From Symbiodinium natans (lineage: Eukaryota; Sar; Dinophyceae; Suessiales; Symbiodiniaceae): a DNA stretch of 64,000 nt. Position 1 is the first letter of the stretch. Every line of letters begins with the position of its first letter. The stretch spans positions 310,001-374,000 of the forward strand of contig CAJNDS010002365.1 of NCBI GenBank assembly GCA_905221605.1, given 5' to 3'. Below are positions 34,608 through 45,001 of this stretch, in pieces. The position numbers were made by a program, and so were the translations under genes. The notes beneath the pieces are model-generated. The model was not told the origin of the DNA. It saw nothing but the letters and a program-made list of their open reading frames with translations, and did no database searches.

Positions 34608-36791
34608 TTAAGACATGCGCGAGCAGACGTAGTATTGGGCTCCATGTGTGGGCTCCGCGCAGGAGATGCCATCAAAGTGGAAATTCTCGCGAAGTTGACC
34701 TTCGGAAACACCGCTGCGCAGCATGTGCTCCAGGGCCTCCTTGAAATGCTCCGCCCAAAGGTTCTGATCTTTGGCGTATTCCTCAACAATCGCAGACATC
34801 GGCTTATCCCCTTCATCAGCCAACATGTTGCGCGGGCAACTGCTGTCGAAGCCGAACGGGTGGTGACTGTCGCAGTTCAATGGGGTGCCAAGCTCGTTCA
34901 CTTTAATATCCCTGTGCAAAGCCAGGTCGGAGACAAGCAAGGTCTCATGCTCGGAGAAATTCTGAATGCACCTTGCTCGCTCGAAGATGTCCTTCTCCGC
35001 TGCAGTCAAACCTTCGGTGTCGTAGACCGGCCGATCACGGATGGTTCGGTTTTCCCCGAGGTATGTGACGCGAGTTGCTTTTCGGCACAAATCACAGCAC
35101 GGATCTCGGCGAAAGCAATGCATCCGGCTCATGCTCTTGCCCCCCTGCAACTCACAGGGTGCAACCGTCGTGTTTTTGCGATCCAGTCCCACCCATGCAA
35201 GACTGCTACCCTCCAGCAAGACACCATCGCTTGTGCAAAACGGGCAGCGCTCATACACATGAAAGACTTGGAAATGCCCACCAGCGACATCTTTGCCGTC
35301 CTTGTGCATTTGGAAGAATGTGCGTGGGACCGATCCATTCGGACCACCAACAACAGTCGGGGGGTAGGGGAACTTGTGAGGTCGACCAAGCCTCTCGAAA
35401 TGCTTGCTATTCATTCCAGCAATGATCCTGAAAAACACCGTGTTCAGCTGATCAGCCTGCTGGTGTGTCCAATCATATCGGAAGGCACTTGTATCCGGAT
35501 GCACCACGCCAAAGCTATGTGCGCCCATGATTGCAACTGCCTCTCGCTTCGAGAAGTCGAAATTCTTCTCGAAGTAGTCCGCAACTTGCTGGCCGTTGAA
35601 GGTGGTGCCGGGGAAAGCTTCCGGAAGCAGCGACTCATAGGGGCGCGGCATGTGCTGCCCATCGAAGGCGGGTCGGCAGACCTCGCAATCATGGCATTCC
35701 GGAAGCTTGCAAACCTCGTCGTAACTGCATGGTGCGGTACCTGGCTTGCAGTTGCCCGGGAAGGGTTCGAAGAGACGCCCCGTGGGGACGCAGGACGACG
35801 CGCACTGTGGCTGTGGCACGGGTTCTGCTGAGTCTCGCCGACCAGAGAAGAATTTGAGATTTGGCATGGTGATGTTGCAGGGAACCTCAGGCCAACGGCT
35901 GTACAATGCCGTCCCGTCCTTGCATGCTTGGTTGTTCTGGCGCAGGCCAACCCAAGCACTCGCCAGTGTGGCGAAAGCCCACAAGTCCGCTCTCGATTTG
36001 CCGGTCTCTTTCAAGGACTTGTTGAGTGGAGGCGACCATTCCGGATAGGTGGGCACGGTGTAGATCCTCTCCAGGTGGTCAGCCAGCAGAGCCATGTTGG
36101 CATTGTGGCCAGGCGAGTTTTCCACAGAGCCCTCCCTTGGGTGGCACTTGGGCGCCACTCCACGGCGCCGGCTCTCGGAGCCAGGCCCGGTGCATTGGTA
36201 GCGCTTGCTTGGCGCATAGAGGCGCCGGAACGCTCCGCCGAGTTGAAGCCGCCCGTTGCAGCCACCCGACCCATCTTTGTACTTCATGCAGCTGTGGAAC
36301 CCAAACCGCAGCATCATGGGCCATGTGGGAACGGTCCCATGGTCGGGAAAATGATTCCGCCAATATGAGCATGGAACGGTCTGGTGCTGGGTATCATTGG
36401 CATCTGGGCCATCTGCAAAGCATTCGAACTTCGACCTAACATCCTTCTTGTTCTCATCCCGTATCCATGGACGGTACTTGGTCGAAACGAGAGACGTCAG
36501 CTTCGCCAGGACAACCAGAGCCTCCTCCTCGGTCCATGACGCACCTCTTTGCGACTCTTCCAGACCCCGGTCGCTGAGAAGCATGCCATCGAGACTCCCG
36601 CGACGGACATCAGCGCGCGAAAGCGAAGCCTTGGAGTCACGAGAGCTATGCTGAATCAGGGAACCAGCATGGGCAGCGCAAGTGGAATCTCCTTCGCTGC
36701 AAGGCGCTTCCGCTCTCACCGTGAGCCAGGGCCACAACCCGTCTAACATCGAAAACAAAACCATCCTCGACAAAACCATCCTCACAGCCAT
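34608..36791 (-). CDS. secreted heme peroxidase, intronless
   Basis: One uninterrupted frame of 727 codons runs from the ATG at 36791 to a TAA. A GTG 12 codons upstream is also in frame but unlikely to start translation. Residues 1-29 form a hydrophobic signal-like segment (VLSRMVLFSMLDGLWPWL). The plant/fungal/bacterial heme peroxidase fold is seen in the distal motif LRFGFHSC (Arg162, His166), the proximal motif AVAIMGAHSFG (His425) and, near the C-terminus, LLVSDLALHRD (Asp622), the Asp that bonds the proximal His, followed by EEYAKDQNLWAEHFKEALEH. The usual Asp after the distal His is Ser. A long insertion of about 170 residues between proximal His and Asp622 carries many Cys and N-glycosylation sequons, as does the 300-380 region, suggesting an oxidising, extracellular or lumenal location. 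It probably reduces peroxides using an unknown donor. Class assignment (I, II or III) is uncertain. Confidence 0.92.
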   Translation of the reverse strand: MAVRMVLSRMVLFSMLDGLWPWLTVRAEAPCSEGDSTCAAHAGSLIQHSSRDSKASLSRADVRRGSLDGMLLSDRGLEESQRGASWTEEEALVVLAKLTSLVSTKYRPWIRDENKKDVRSKFECFADGPDANDTQHQTVPCSYWRNHFPDHGTVPTWPMMLRFGFHSCMKYKDGSGGCNGRLQLGGAFRRLYAPSKRYQCTGPGSESRRRGVAPKCHPREGSVENSPGHNANMALLADHLERIYTVPTYPEWSPPLNKSLKETGKSRADLWAFATLASAWVGLRQNNQACKDGTALYSRWPEVPCNITMPNLKFFSGRRDSAEPVPQPQCASSCVPTGRLFEPFPGNCKPGTAPCSYDEVCKLPECHDCEVCRPAFDGQHMPRPYESLLPEAFPGTTFNGQQVADYFEKNFDFSKREAVAIMGAHSFGVVHPDTSAFRYDWTHQQADQLNTVFFRIIAGMNSKHFERLGRPHKFPYPPTVVGGPNGSVPRTFFQMHKDGKDVAGGHFQVFHVYERCPFCTSDGVLLEGSSLAWVGLDRKNTTVAPCELQGGKSMSRMHCFRRDPCCDLCRKATRVTYLGENRTIRDRPVYDTEGLTAAEKDIFERARCIQNFSEHETLLVSDLALHRDIKVNELGTPLNCDSHHPFGFDSSCPRNMLADEGDKPMSAIVEEYAKDQNLWAEHFKEALEHMLRSGVSEGQLRENFHFDGISCAEPTHGAQYYVCSRMS

Positions 36792-37068
36792 CACAGAATG
36801 AGGATGTGAGGGAGCGGTATAGCGCACGCGCGCGCACGTAAAATGGGATGTAGAGTCAATGTAAAGCTTGAGCCGTTGGGCAAAGGGTTGGACGACAGTT
36901 CTGAGCCAGATTCCGTAGCCACACGTGTTGTATTGTCAGGGTTTCACCGTGCTGCACCTCGGCTCCATTTTCCCATTCCCGTGCCTCGTCCGCAGCAAGG
37001 CAGTGGCGGGGTGCACAATACTGGCCGCAGACCTGCTCTCCCCAACCGAGTGTGACAACAAACACACA

Positions 37069-37266
37069 CACACACAGAGACAGAGAGACAGAGAGACAGA
37101 GAGACACAGAGACAGAGAGACAGAGAGACAGAGAGACAGAGAGACAGAGAGACAGAGAGACAGAGAGACAGAGAGGCAGAGAGGCAGAGAGGCAGAGAGA
37201 CAGAGAGACAGAGAGGCAGAGAGGCAGAGAGACAGAGAGACAGAGAGACAGAGAGACAGAGACGGA
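37069..37266. repeat. octamer repeat (AGACAGAG)n with AGGCAGAG variants
   Basis: About 24 units of AGACAGAG, purine-rich on the + strand, with clusters of AGGCAGAG variants near the centre. CA-rich flanks lie on both sides. Open frames on both strands are repetitive artefacts. Confidence 0.97.
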
Positions 37267-37434
37267 GAAACACACAAGCACAACACACAAACACAGAAAC
37301 GCACACAAAACAAATCCTAAATGACAAAACAGAACGATCTTATGAACAGTTTGAAATCCTTGCTACAACCATATTGCAAAAAAAGAGCCTACTCAAACAA
37401 GTAACTACGACGACCCTATAAAGATGCTGCGGAA

Positions 37435-38350
37435 GCCGACTGTTCACCGCGACGGCCAACCTACCGACACCCTAGTCTATCCCGAGAAATCTGAAGGCCG
37501 TCTGCGCTTCCCAGCCCCATTCCGACGAAAGACAAAACCTCGCCCAACATCACCAGACGTCCCGTCCTGCCAGCCGCCAGGCCAAGGAGCTAAGCGGTTC
37601 CGAGCCGAGCCAAAAACAAGTGGTCACCGAGGAGCTGGTGAGTCCCTACATATGCTACTTCTTGCTCTTCGGGGTGGGGGGGGTAGTGCTTCCTTTGATT
37701 CAACCGCGACTGAGCCCTGAGGTGCTTCGATTCAGGATCTAGAACCTGAAGGTGTAGCAGGTCGTTTCCAGCCACCCTACCAGTACTGGGTCGCAGCTCA
37801 ATCTGATTCGCGCAACTACACTTCTCCACACACGAGTCCTTAAAATTCCTGAGCACCATCTGGAGACAAGGAGGAGACTTTTCATCTGCACTCTCGGCGG
37901 AGCACGCGAGCACGTCGCATTTGACTGGCGCATGGCCGCATGCACTGCAGAAGGGGATGAGTGCGACAACGCGATCGGGGTGAGTTCTGGAGAACAAGCT
38001 GCAGCTACACACTTGGCCGCGCGGCTGTGACGCCAAAGCCTGCGGCTGCAGCGTGGTCAAGCGCAGTCTGCGTAGACTCTACAGAGCGTGATATAATGCA
38101 TTTGGCAGTCTCCTAGAAATCACAGGTTGGAGAGCATCAAGTCCTGCAAGATGGAGTGAGGACTTCTTGCCGGCTCTCCCGCCCTCCTGCAGTCAGCATT
38201 GCCCTCACCTTCCAAGAAGTCCACAAGAAAGCTTGATAGCACCTGTGATCGATGCCAGAATGCATCATCCACTAAGCCTCTTCAAATACCACATCGATCC
38301 AAGTCTGCCACGACGTGCAGTCAGGCTGAGCTTGGCTGCGAGGCTCTGCG
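37435..38350. repeat. dispersed repeat, copy B
   Basis: A direct repeat of 33694-34480, beginning CCGACTGTTCACCGCGAC and lying just downstream, on the + strand, of the peroxidase coding sequence. Its 3' part (from about 37975) also matches copy C at 43.3-43.9 kb, sharing GTCAAGCGCAGTCTGCGTAG and CCGGCTCTCCC. On the minus strand a Cys-rich frame (38060-37590, with HPDRVVALIPFCSACGHAPV) is shared in part with copy C (THQDRVNVFISLA), hinting at a decayed coding origin. Confidence 0.88.
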
Positions 38351-38820
38351 AGGCTTGGGGCCATTCAACACCCGTCCCTTGCAGACACTGTGCTGGAGGC
38401 GGGCCCACAGCTCCTAGCCACCAGAATGCTAGGCCCTTCGTTGCATATCCCATCGCTTGGCCCAAGCTTCGAAGGAAGGCCAATACTCCTCCATTCGCTC
38501 TGCCCAGAGCACCACCTGGGGGTCTATGGGCTAGGGTACAGGGGGTAGGGCTGATATGGGTTCGTGTTTAGGGGAAGTTCTCTGGAGTACTAAAAAAAAT
38601 ATACTAGCAATAGCAGGGAATACTGATACTTGTAGCAACCCTAACCCCTGCCTTGTTGTAGAGCATGCTCACGCCGAAGTTGAGTCCAAAATTCGAACGG
38701 ATCTTCGGGTCGTTGTACATCTTCAGCCCCTTCCAGAACGGCCTGCGCACAAGTTTTCAGGGTGAGTGGTGAAGGTTGGGGGTTTAGCATTTGGCTTTCA
38801 GAGAGGCCAGGTCGTGATTG

Positions 38821-40537
38821 TTACAATGAACATGAGCACCAGAACAATGTGGGTGGTGGTGGAAGATGGTAGTCACCGCAGCAGCAGCATGAGTAGCAGG
38901 AGCAATAGTCATCGCGGCATGGCTTCACAATCCTGACTATGGCAGCCCTTTCAGAAGGCCTGCCCTGAGGATGCTTCTCGGACAGCCATGGCAAGACCTG
39001 CCCTAGCAGCGCATAGGTGTTTGCCGCGTTGCTGAGCCGGAAGTGGAGGGTCAGCTCGTCAACGCTGAGGGGTTGAGCTCCCGTCTGATGATACGCATCT
39101 GCAAAGCAGTGTACCAGCCTGTCATCATACTCGACCAGCATTTCCCCGAGACAGCTCCCAAAGGATCCCATGAACGCAGTGGCATAAGCCATCCAACCTG
39201 GATATTGGGGCGAGGATAGCGCTTCTAGGGATGCTTGAAGGGCTTGCAGGTTTAGAGGTGTTTAAGGGCTTTAGAGGCCAAGTCCAACCTGTGGAGCCCC
39301 AATCCAGGAGCCCACACTGCAGGGTGCCATCTTCGCCATAGTAGAAGTATGCGTTATCCGTGTTCCCATTCTGATGGCAAAAGCCAATGTACAGCTGATC
39401 GTGGTACAAGAACTGCTGTATGGACTGCACTCTGCTCGCAACCATGTCCATCTGGGTCACGAAAGTGTCCAAAAAGTGCTTGGACCGCACCTTGGCCGGC
39501 CAGATCTGCGAAGACACTTCCTCGACAAATTGCCTGAAACTCTTTGCCATGCCTGGCAGTGCCGGCGAAGGATCAGGCCCATAGCGGGACCAGTGAATGT
39601 CAGACATCTCGGACCCCAGCTGCCCCATCTTTGCAAGACCTGCCAGCGTGCCCAAGCGGCGCATCATGGCAAAGTAATACTCGTGAGGTTTGTCCAGCTC
39701 GTAGTCCTCACATTTCCGGCATGGTGGAAGCAGCTCATACGGCCCGAAGAGAGTCTTTCCTGTCTCTGGCCAAGTAACCGCCGCATTGATGATGCACGCT
39801 TCCGTGCTTTCTCGGTTCGTATCACCGAAATAATACTTTGGCACAGGGAACGGGAGGTGCGGCGAGATGAAACGATAGAAATTGATCTCCGCACCCCAGA
39901 CGTCCCCGTACCTGCCAAGGCCACTTTCCGTGACTCTCTGCATCTTGTTCTCTTCCAAACTGTACGGCTGCTTCATGAAGAGCCACGTGTCCAGGGCATC
40001 GTCCGCTTCTTGGTAATCCACCTTGAACAATGTCTTTGGCCCAGAACCACCGCCCTCGAAGCGCCTCCATGACACGATGCGCAGGACTGCGTTCTCCTTT
40101 GGCAAAGTCCCAGCAGCATGGAAGGCCTTCGTCAGCCACCTCGCGCCGAAGGCCTCTGAGGCGAACTCTTCCGGCGTGGCGGGTAGGGGCAGGCCGAAAA
40201 GGTCTCCCGGCAGGCGCAGCGCCGCGCGGCGGAGGAAGTCCTTCCGGTCAGTGGTGGGCTGAAAGGCCGCGAGGCGAACATCGAGGCCAGGCAGCTGCCC
40301 GGCCAGCTCAGACGCAGGCTGCAGAGGCCGCGGCTTGGCCGTACCTTCCGGAGCCGCGAAGGCCCGCTTCGGTTCCTTGGCACCCTGGTTACCCGCCGTG
40401 TCTCCCACAAAACTTTGGGTGCGCACGGCGAGGTCCTTCTCCTTGAGCCGGATGCTGATCCAGCCCTCTTCGGGGCCGTTGCCGCCTTTACGTCGGTAGT
40501 GGAGGCGGCTGCCCTGGAGCTCAAGCTCCTGGCCGCT
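38821..40537 (-). CDS. APH/CHK-like kinase-fold protein, catalytic Asp replaced
   Basis: Exon 1 starts after a TTCTTGTAG acceptor at 40538 and is open to 39289. A 91-bp intron (39288-39198, GT-AG, GTTGGA at both junctions) follows. Exon 2 runs from 39197 to a TGA at 38821, though its last 25 residues (Cys-rich, then PPPPT) may be read-through into an intron. Before the kinase fold is a small region LHYRRKGGNGPEEGWISIRL, a type seen repeatedly in dinoflagellate proteins (from memory). Counting from the in-frame GTG at 40426, the fold shows a likely ATP-site Lys152 (TWLFMKQPY), Glu180 (GAEINFYRF), a catalytic loop CHQNGNTDNAYF and LLDWGSTGW with Asp375. Aminoglycoside and choline-kinase-like enzymes have H-G-D-x4-N; here it is H-Q-N-x4-N, so the base Asp is Asn353. 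It could be a pseudokinase or a divergent enzyme. The true start lies in an unseen upstream exon. Confidence 0.82.
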
Positions 40538-40539
40538 CT

Positions 40540-42110
40540 ACAAGAATCCGGCGAAGTTTAAAGGTTAGAACCCCTCTAAGTTCAACCCAGGTCTTAGCCT
40601 CCTGGCCGTAAGTATTCAAGAGGATTTGGGGATCTGGGTACTTCAAACCCTACACCCACAGTTTCAGGTTCCCAGAAGCTTGGCCAGGCCTTTCCGACAC
40701 CAGAATTAACTTCAAAACCTTAAGCCCTGAACCCTAAAGCCTACACCCGTGGATCTAAACCCCAACAAAATTGCATTAAAAAGTCGAACGGGCGTCTGGA
40801 GTTCAACCGTCGTAGACTTGTTAATCTTTTGCCACCCGAACAAGCCCAGCACCCTTTTTTAAGTCATTTGTCCACGAAGGCCTCCAGCATTCAAAGAGTT
40901 ACACGCCGCCCCCGTGCGATTGTAAACGTTGCACCCCCGTCGATTGTAAACGTTGCAAACCATTAAACGATTTCGAAAGCAAGCTTGATTGAAACTTCTA
41001 AATCCTTTAAGCGCGGCTCAAGTTCGGGGGAGGGGGGTGGGTTGATGAAATCACGCGAGCCCAAGATACTAAACAGATTGCCGCCCCGGCGTTGTCTTTC
41101 GAATCTTCCAATCGTTGGGGTGATCAACTCTCAAAACCTTTCGGGCCCAAAGAGCTTAAAAGTTTTTATATCCGGCAGTCGGGGGTTCAAATCAGTCTTC
41201 AAAGTCTTTCTCTGGCACCCAAAGAATGTTAAGTTTCAATTCCAGACCCAGTGCATTCACACCTTTCAAATCTTTCGGTGTTTCGGTGACCTCAAGACCT
41301 AAGCGGACTTAACGATTTGGATCGGTCTCTGGGGCCTTAAACCTTTTAAACCTAGCACCTGTAGCTCCCGAAAACAGTATGTGATTTGAAAAGGGCGACC
41401 TAACTTATCAAATTTCGCTCAACCTTGCAGATGGGGAAGGAAAATGCAAAAGGAAGAGGTCCAGGCTCAAAGCCAGTGTTTGCTGCTGCGTCTGCTTTGT
41501 TCAGTACCTCTCAACACGGTACCCCTCCCCTCGTCCCCTTGCTCGTTTCTTGTGTTCCCTCACCTCTAAACCCTAAGCCCTAACCGGACGGGACGGGGAG
41601 CGCTGCACGACAGCACACGACAGGCATGTGGGGAACATTGAGCAGACCCTAGGACCCTAAAACCCTCAAAATCCTAAAGCCCAAACCCTAAAACCCTAAA
41701 AGCCTTAAACCCCACAACATCCCAAACCCCTAAAAACCCCTACTCAAACCCCCGAAGAGCCCTTGGAACCCCCATTTCCTAAGGTTCCAAATCTCCTCCA
41801 CCAGGGCACCGGTGGAGAGTCGCTCAGCGAAAGTCTTGGAAGAGGTGGAGGCGCCCTGCGGCAACGACTGCTACTGCTGCTGCTGCTGCTGCTGCTACCA
41901 CCACCACCACCACCACCTTTTCCCCCAAACCCTTGACACGTAATCCTTAACCCCAAGCTTAAACCCAAACTCACAACTATGGCAACACTAAGTCCACACC
42001 TGAATCCGAAAAAAACCTAAGCCCTAAGCCCCAAATCCTAACCCTAAGCCTCAAATCCTAAAGCCGAAAACCTAAATCCTGTACCCGACATGTGTGTAAG
42101 GCTCAACAAA
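40540..42110. repeat. intergenic region rich in degenerate telomere-like CCCTAAA
   Basis: Many short, imperfect CCCTAAA or CCCTAAAA units, several in runs (for example 41565-41590, 41640-41760, 42005-42085), are spread through otherwise unique DNA. The unit equals the plant-type telomere repeat TTTAGGG read from the other strand. No gene is seen. Similar units recur at 42545-42600 and, in the opposite orientation, at 47325-47362. Confidence 0.7.
41869..41918. repeat. (CTG)n followed by (CCA)n trinucleotide repeats
   Basis: About eight CTG/TGC units run directly into about seven ACC units. They lie within the telomere-like intergenic region. Confidence 0.95.
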
Positions 42111-43249
42111 ACCACCTAGGTGTTCGGGTTTGGGGTTTAGATGATGTCCGGTTACCGACTTTAGTGTACGATGATCTACCATCGCCCTGCAAAACCTATC
42201 TCGGCTTACTCCCATTCCACGACAAACCCACATTGCTCTACTACCATTTTCTAGAATCTGCTACCGCGATCTATCCCGCGGACCAGCGCCTCCCGGACGA
42301 GAATTCCACCGCTTTCCGCCCCGCCAACCACCTGGGGGAGTTTGGCCAACATCGGGTTGAGGGTCTAGGGTTTAGGGCTTCTGTAAGGGTTCCTACGGGT
42401 ATGTATGGGAGTCTGTGGGTACTACAATTACTTGGTAAGGCTATTGTGCTTTCTATTCCATACGACTATTGCGACTAAGACTACTGACGTCATTTCTACT
42501 CTTCCTCAGATTCCTCATGTTACTAGTATTTCTATACCCGAAATTCTGAAACCTACACCCCTAAACCCAGACCCCCAATCGTGAACCCTGAATCCAACAG
42601 CCCTCAGTTTCTCTATAGATTTTTCCAGAAGCCCTGCAAATTCCCGTTATATCCACTACGTAAAGGCCAACCCAAATCCAAGAGCCCTCCCATCCACCTC
42701 CCAAAGTGCCATTGTGCCAACGGGCCCAGGAGAGACAAAAAGAATGAAGTACAGGTGTAGGGTGTAGGGTATCATTCTGCTTCTCGTGGCCGAGAGACAA
42801 CGAAAGCACGGCTAGTAGTAATTCTATCATGTTCAGAGTTGTGTTCTTTTTTTGATAGTCGGAACGAAATTATCATCAGAAGACATTCTCGCGCGACTAG
42901 TGGTTTTGTAACACTCTGCATAGGGGAAGGCTGTGAATGCTCCTGCTACGAACCAGTACTTGTTTCATGTAGGCACGATTGCAAGAACCGGAAAGCCAAC
43001 TACCAGTTTGTTTACTTCGCTGCCATGATCTTTGATTACTGCGACTTTGTCGCCGTCACTATTGTCAGCCTTGTCGTTGTTGCACTTGTTCGAAATCTTA
43101 CCATCAGAGCCCAGGTGAAGCTAGGAATCGAGAGGCAAGGCAGCAGTCCAAATCCAGAAGTTCAACTATCCGGCCCAAATCCTCAAGTTCAGCTGCTACT
43201 GCAGACAAGGATGCAGGAACCGCGCTACGGATGACTATGTCGGCTCCGT

Positions 43250-43930
43250 CTTCGGTCAGAGCACTGCTCATACAGTCAACATGTCTTTTTGTACTGGCAC
43301 GTGGCCACACGCCTCGCGAGCGAGATGAATACGTTAACACGATCTTGGTGAGTCTTGTGGAGAACATGCCGCAGAGGGGGCCTGAAGCCAAGCAACAACC
43401 AAGTATTCATCTGGACTAGAGTGACTATGCGACTATGCACTACACTCGCGGCTTTGACGCCAAAGGCTACAGAATGGTCAAGCGCAGTCTGCGTAGATTC
43501 TCCAGGGCACGCGATTCGGAAAGCCATGCAATCAGTCTCCAGGCAAGCGCGGTGCTTCAAAAACAAATGGCTGGGAAAGCCTTAGAAGTCCTGCGACATC
43601 CGCGTGATACGATGCTTCGGCTGCCCGCTAGAAATCGAAGGTGAGGTACTGATTATGGAGCATCGAAGTCATTCAGCACAATGTGAAGACTTCTAGCCGG
43701 CTCTCCCACCCACTTGCAGTCTCACAAGCAATCAGCATTGCCCATCACCTTTCAAGAGTCGGCAATTCAGCACTTGATGGCACTTGCGACATGATAGGTG
43801 ATGTGTCATCCACTACTAAAGAATCACGGATTCTCACGGAGCGGCGAACTCTATGGATCGCGTAGAAGTCTCTGAAAAGTACACCAGATTCAGTCAGGCT
43901 GCACTTGGCCACGCTGGTTGCGAAGCTTCT
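43250..43930. repeat. dispersed repeat, diverged copy C
   Basis: Blocks collinear with copy B are TTGGTGAGT..TGGAGAACA, GCGGCTTTGACGCCAAAG, GGTCAAGCGCAGTCTGCGTA, CCGGCTCTCCC, GCATTGCCCATCACCTTTC and CATCCACTA..AG. Between the blocks the sequence is much changed. The order is kept over about 680 bp, so this is an older copy of the same repeat. Confidence 0.75.
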
Positions 43931-44953
43931 GGAAATGACCTTGCCCTTCACCACCGTAACCGCAACCCCTCCCTATGCAGACACCGTCTTGGAGGGTCCA
44001 GATGTGCGCGGTGGCTCGCTTGGCAGAAGCACAGGCCGCCGAGTGCGTTTTCTTGCCAACTGGCAGCGAGCCAGCTGTACCTCTGAACGTGGGTTTACTG
44101 ATGTCCATCGTCTTGGTCGTGGGATGGCAGTACCGTGCTGCTTCTACTTGAAAGCGAGCACATCTTGACCCCTCCCCCGGTTCTCCCAGCTGATCTTAGT
44201 CTCTGTTTTCTTGCACGTCTCTGGCCAGCCTTGTTGACTCACGGAATCTTCCAGAGCTTTTGAGTGTTCTGGGTCGCGCTGAGGCAGATATGCGAAGCAT
44301 TTGCAGGCACTTGAACGTGGGTGAGAGCGTATCTTTGCATGTCAAGCGCATGTCAGCGGGAGGCGTGCCTCTGAAAGCTGCTGCCCGTCCAACACGTGCC
44401 GACGCAGACCCTTGCATCTGCAGAAGCTTCGCGTTTTGTTGCCAAAATCGTGCAGCTTCTTATTCCTATGGAGTGTTCAACATCCTCCTGCAACAGTTCA
44501 TGCGCTGCATCCATACACCTCCGCAGGTTTCCGACCCTTTCTGCTTCTTCTAACGCACATGGTATCGACCTTGCCCTTGGAGGAAATCGAAGAGCTTGGA
44601 CACTGACGAATCTCTGCATGAAAACATGTGCCCAGACTCGGCAGATGGACCTACGCAGGCGGCGGAGAAGGGGGCGGCCCTCGAATCACAGTCCGCTCCT
44701 TCAGCAGAGTACTCTCCAAGCTTACTTCGCAGGCTGGACATCAGCGTCCAGTTGTGATGCGACGACATGCTGAGGCAGAAGGCAATCCACATCTACACAG
44801 TGCAAGCTAGACTTTTGAGATACTGAATCTGTCATCCATCTCCGTGCAGTCCTGTGGCAATCGGTGGGAACGCCTGACTCGCTCATCCTGTGCAGCTGCA
44901 GGGTGCTTTGCAGACTGCAACGCCTCTTGCATCAATGTCTGCCTGAATCCTCA

Positions 44954-45001
44954 GATTGCTCCAAAGATTGCTCCAAAGATTGCTCCAAAGATTGCTCCAA
45001 A
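44954..45001. repeat. 12-bp tandem repeat x4, in frame
   Basis: Four perfect copies of GATTGCTCCAAA. The unit length is a multiple of 3, so both strands read a repeated tetrapeptide: IAPK on + and SLEQ on minus. Whether it lies in a real coding sequence is not clear. Confidence 0.95.

Noticed and set aside
34635-35831. A 398-codon + strand frame opposite the peroxidase
   Set aside because: It is the antisense shadow of a clear peroxidase coding sequence with conserved motifs.
36850-36950. GGCTCAAG on the minus strand upstream of the peroxidase as a spliced-leader relic
   Set aside because: Only the last eight bases match the dinoflagellate spliced leader end; the rest of the 21-22 nt does not. 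The same short match occurs elsewhere, including inside the 15.4 kb minisatellite.
36925-37327. Four overlapping long frames of repetitive Arg/Asp/Glu or Ser/Leu/Cys
   Set aside because: Translations of the AGACAGAG octamer repeat.
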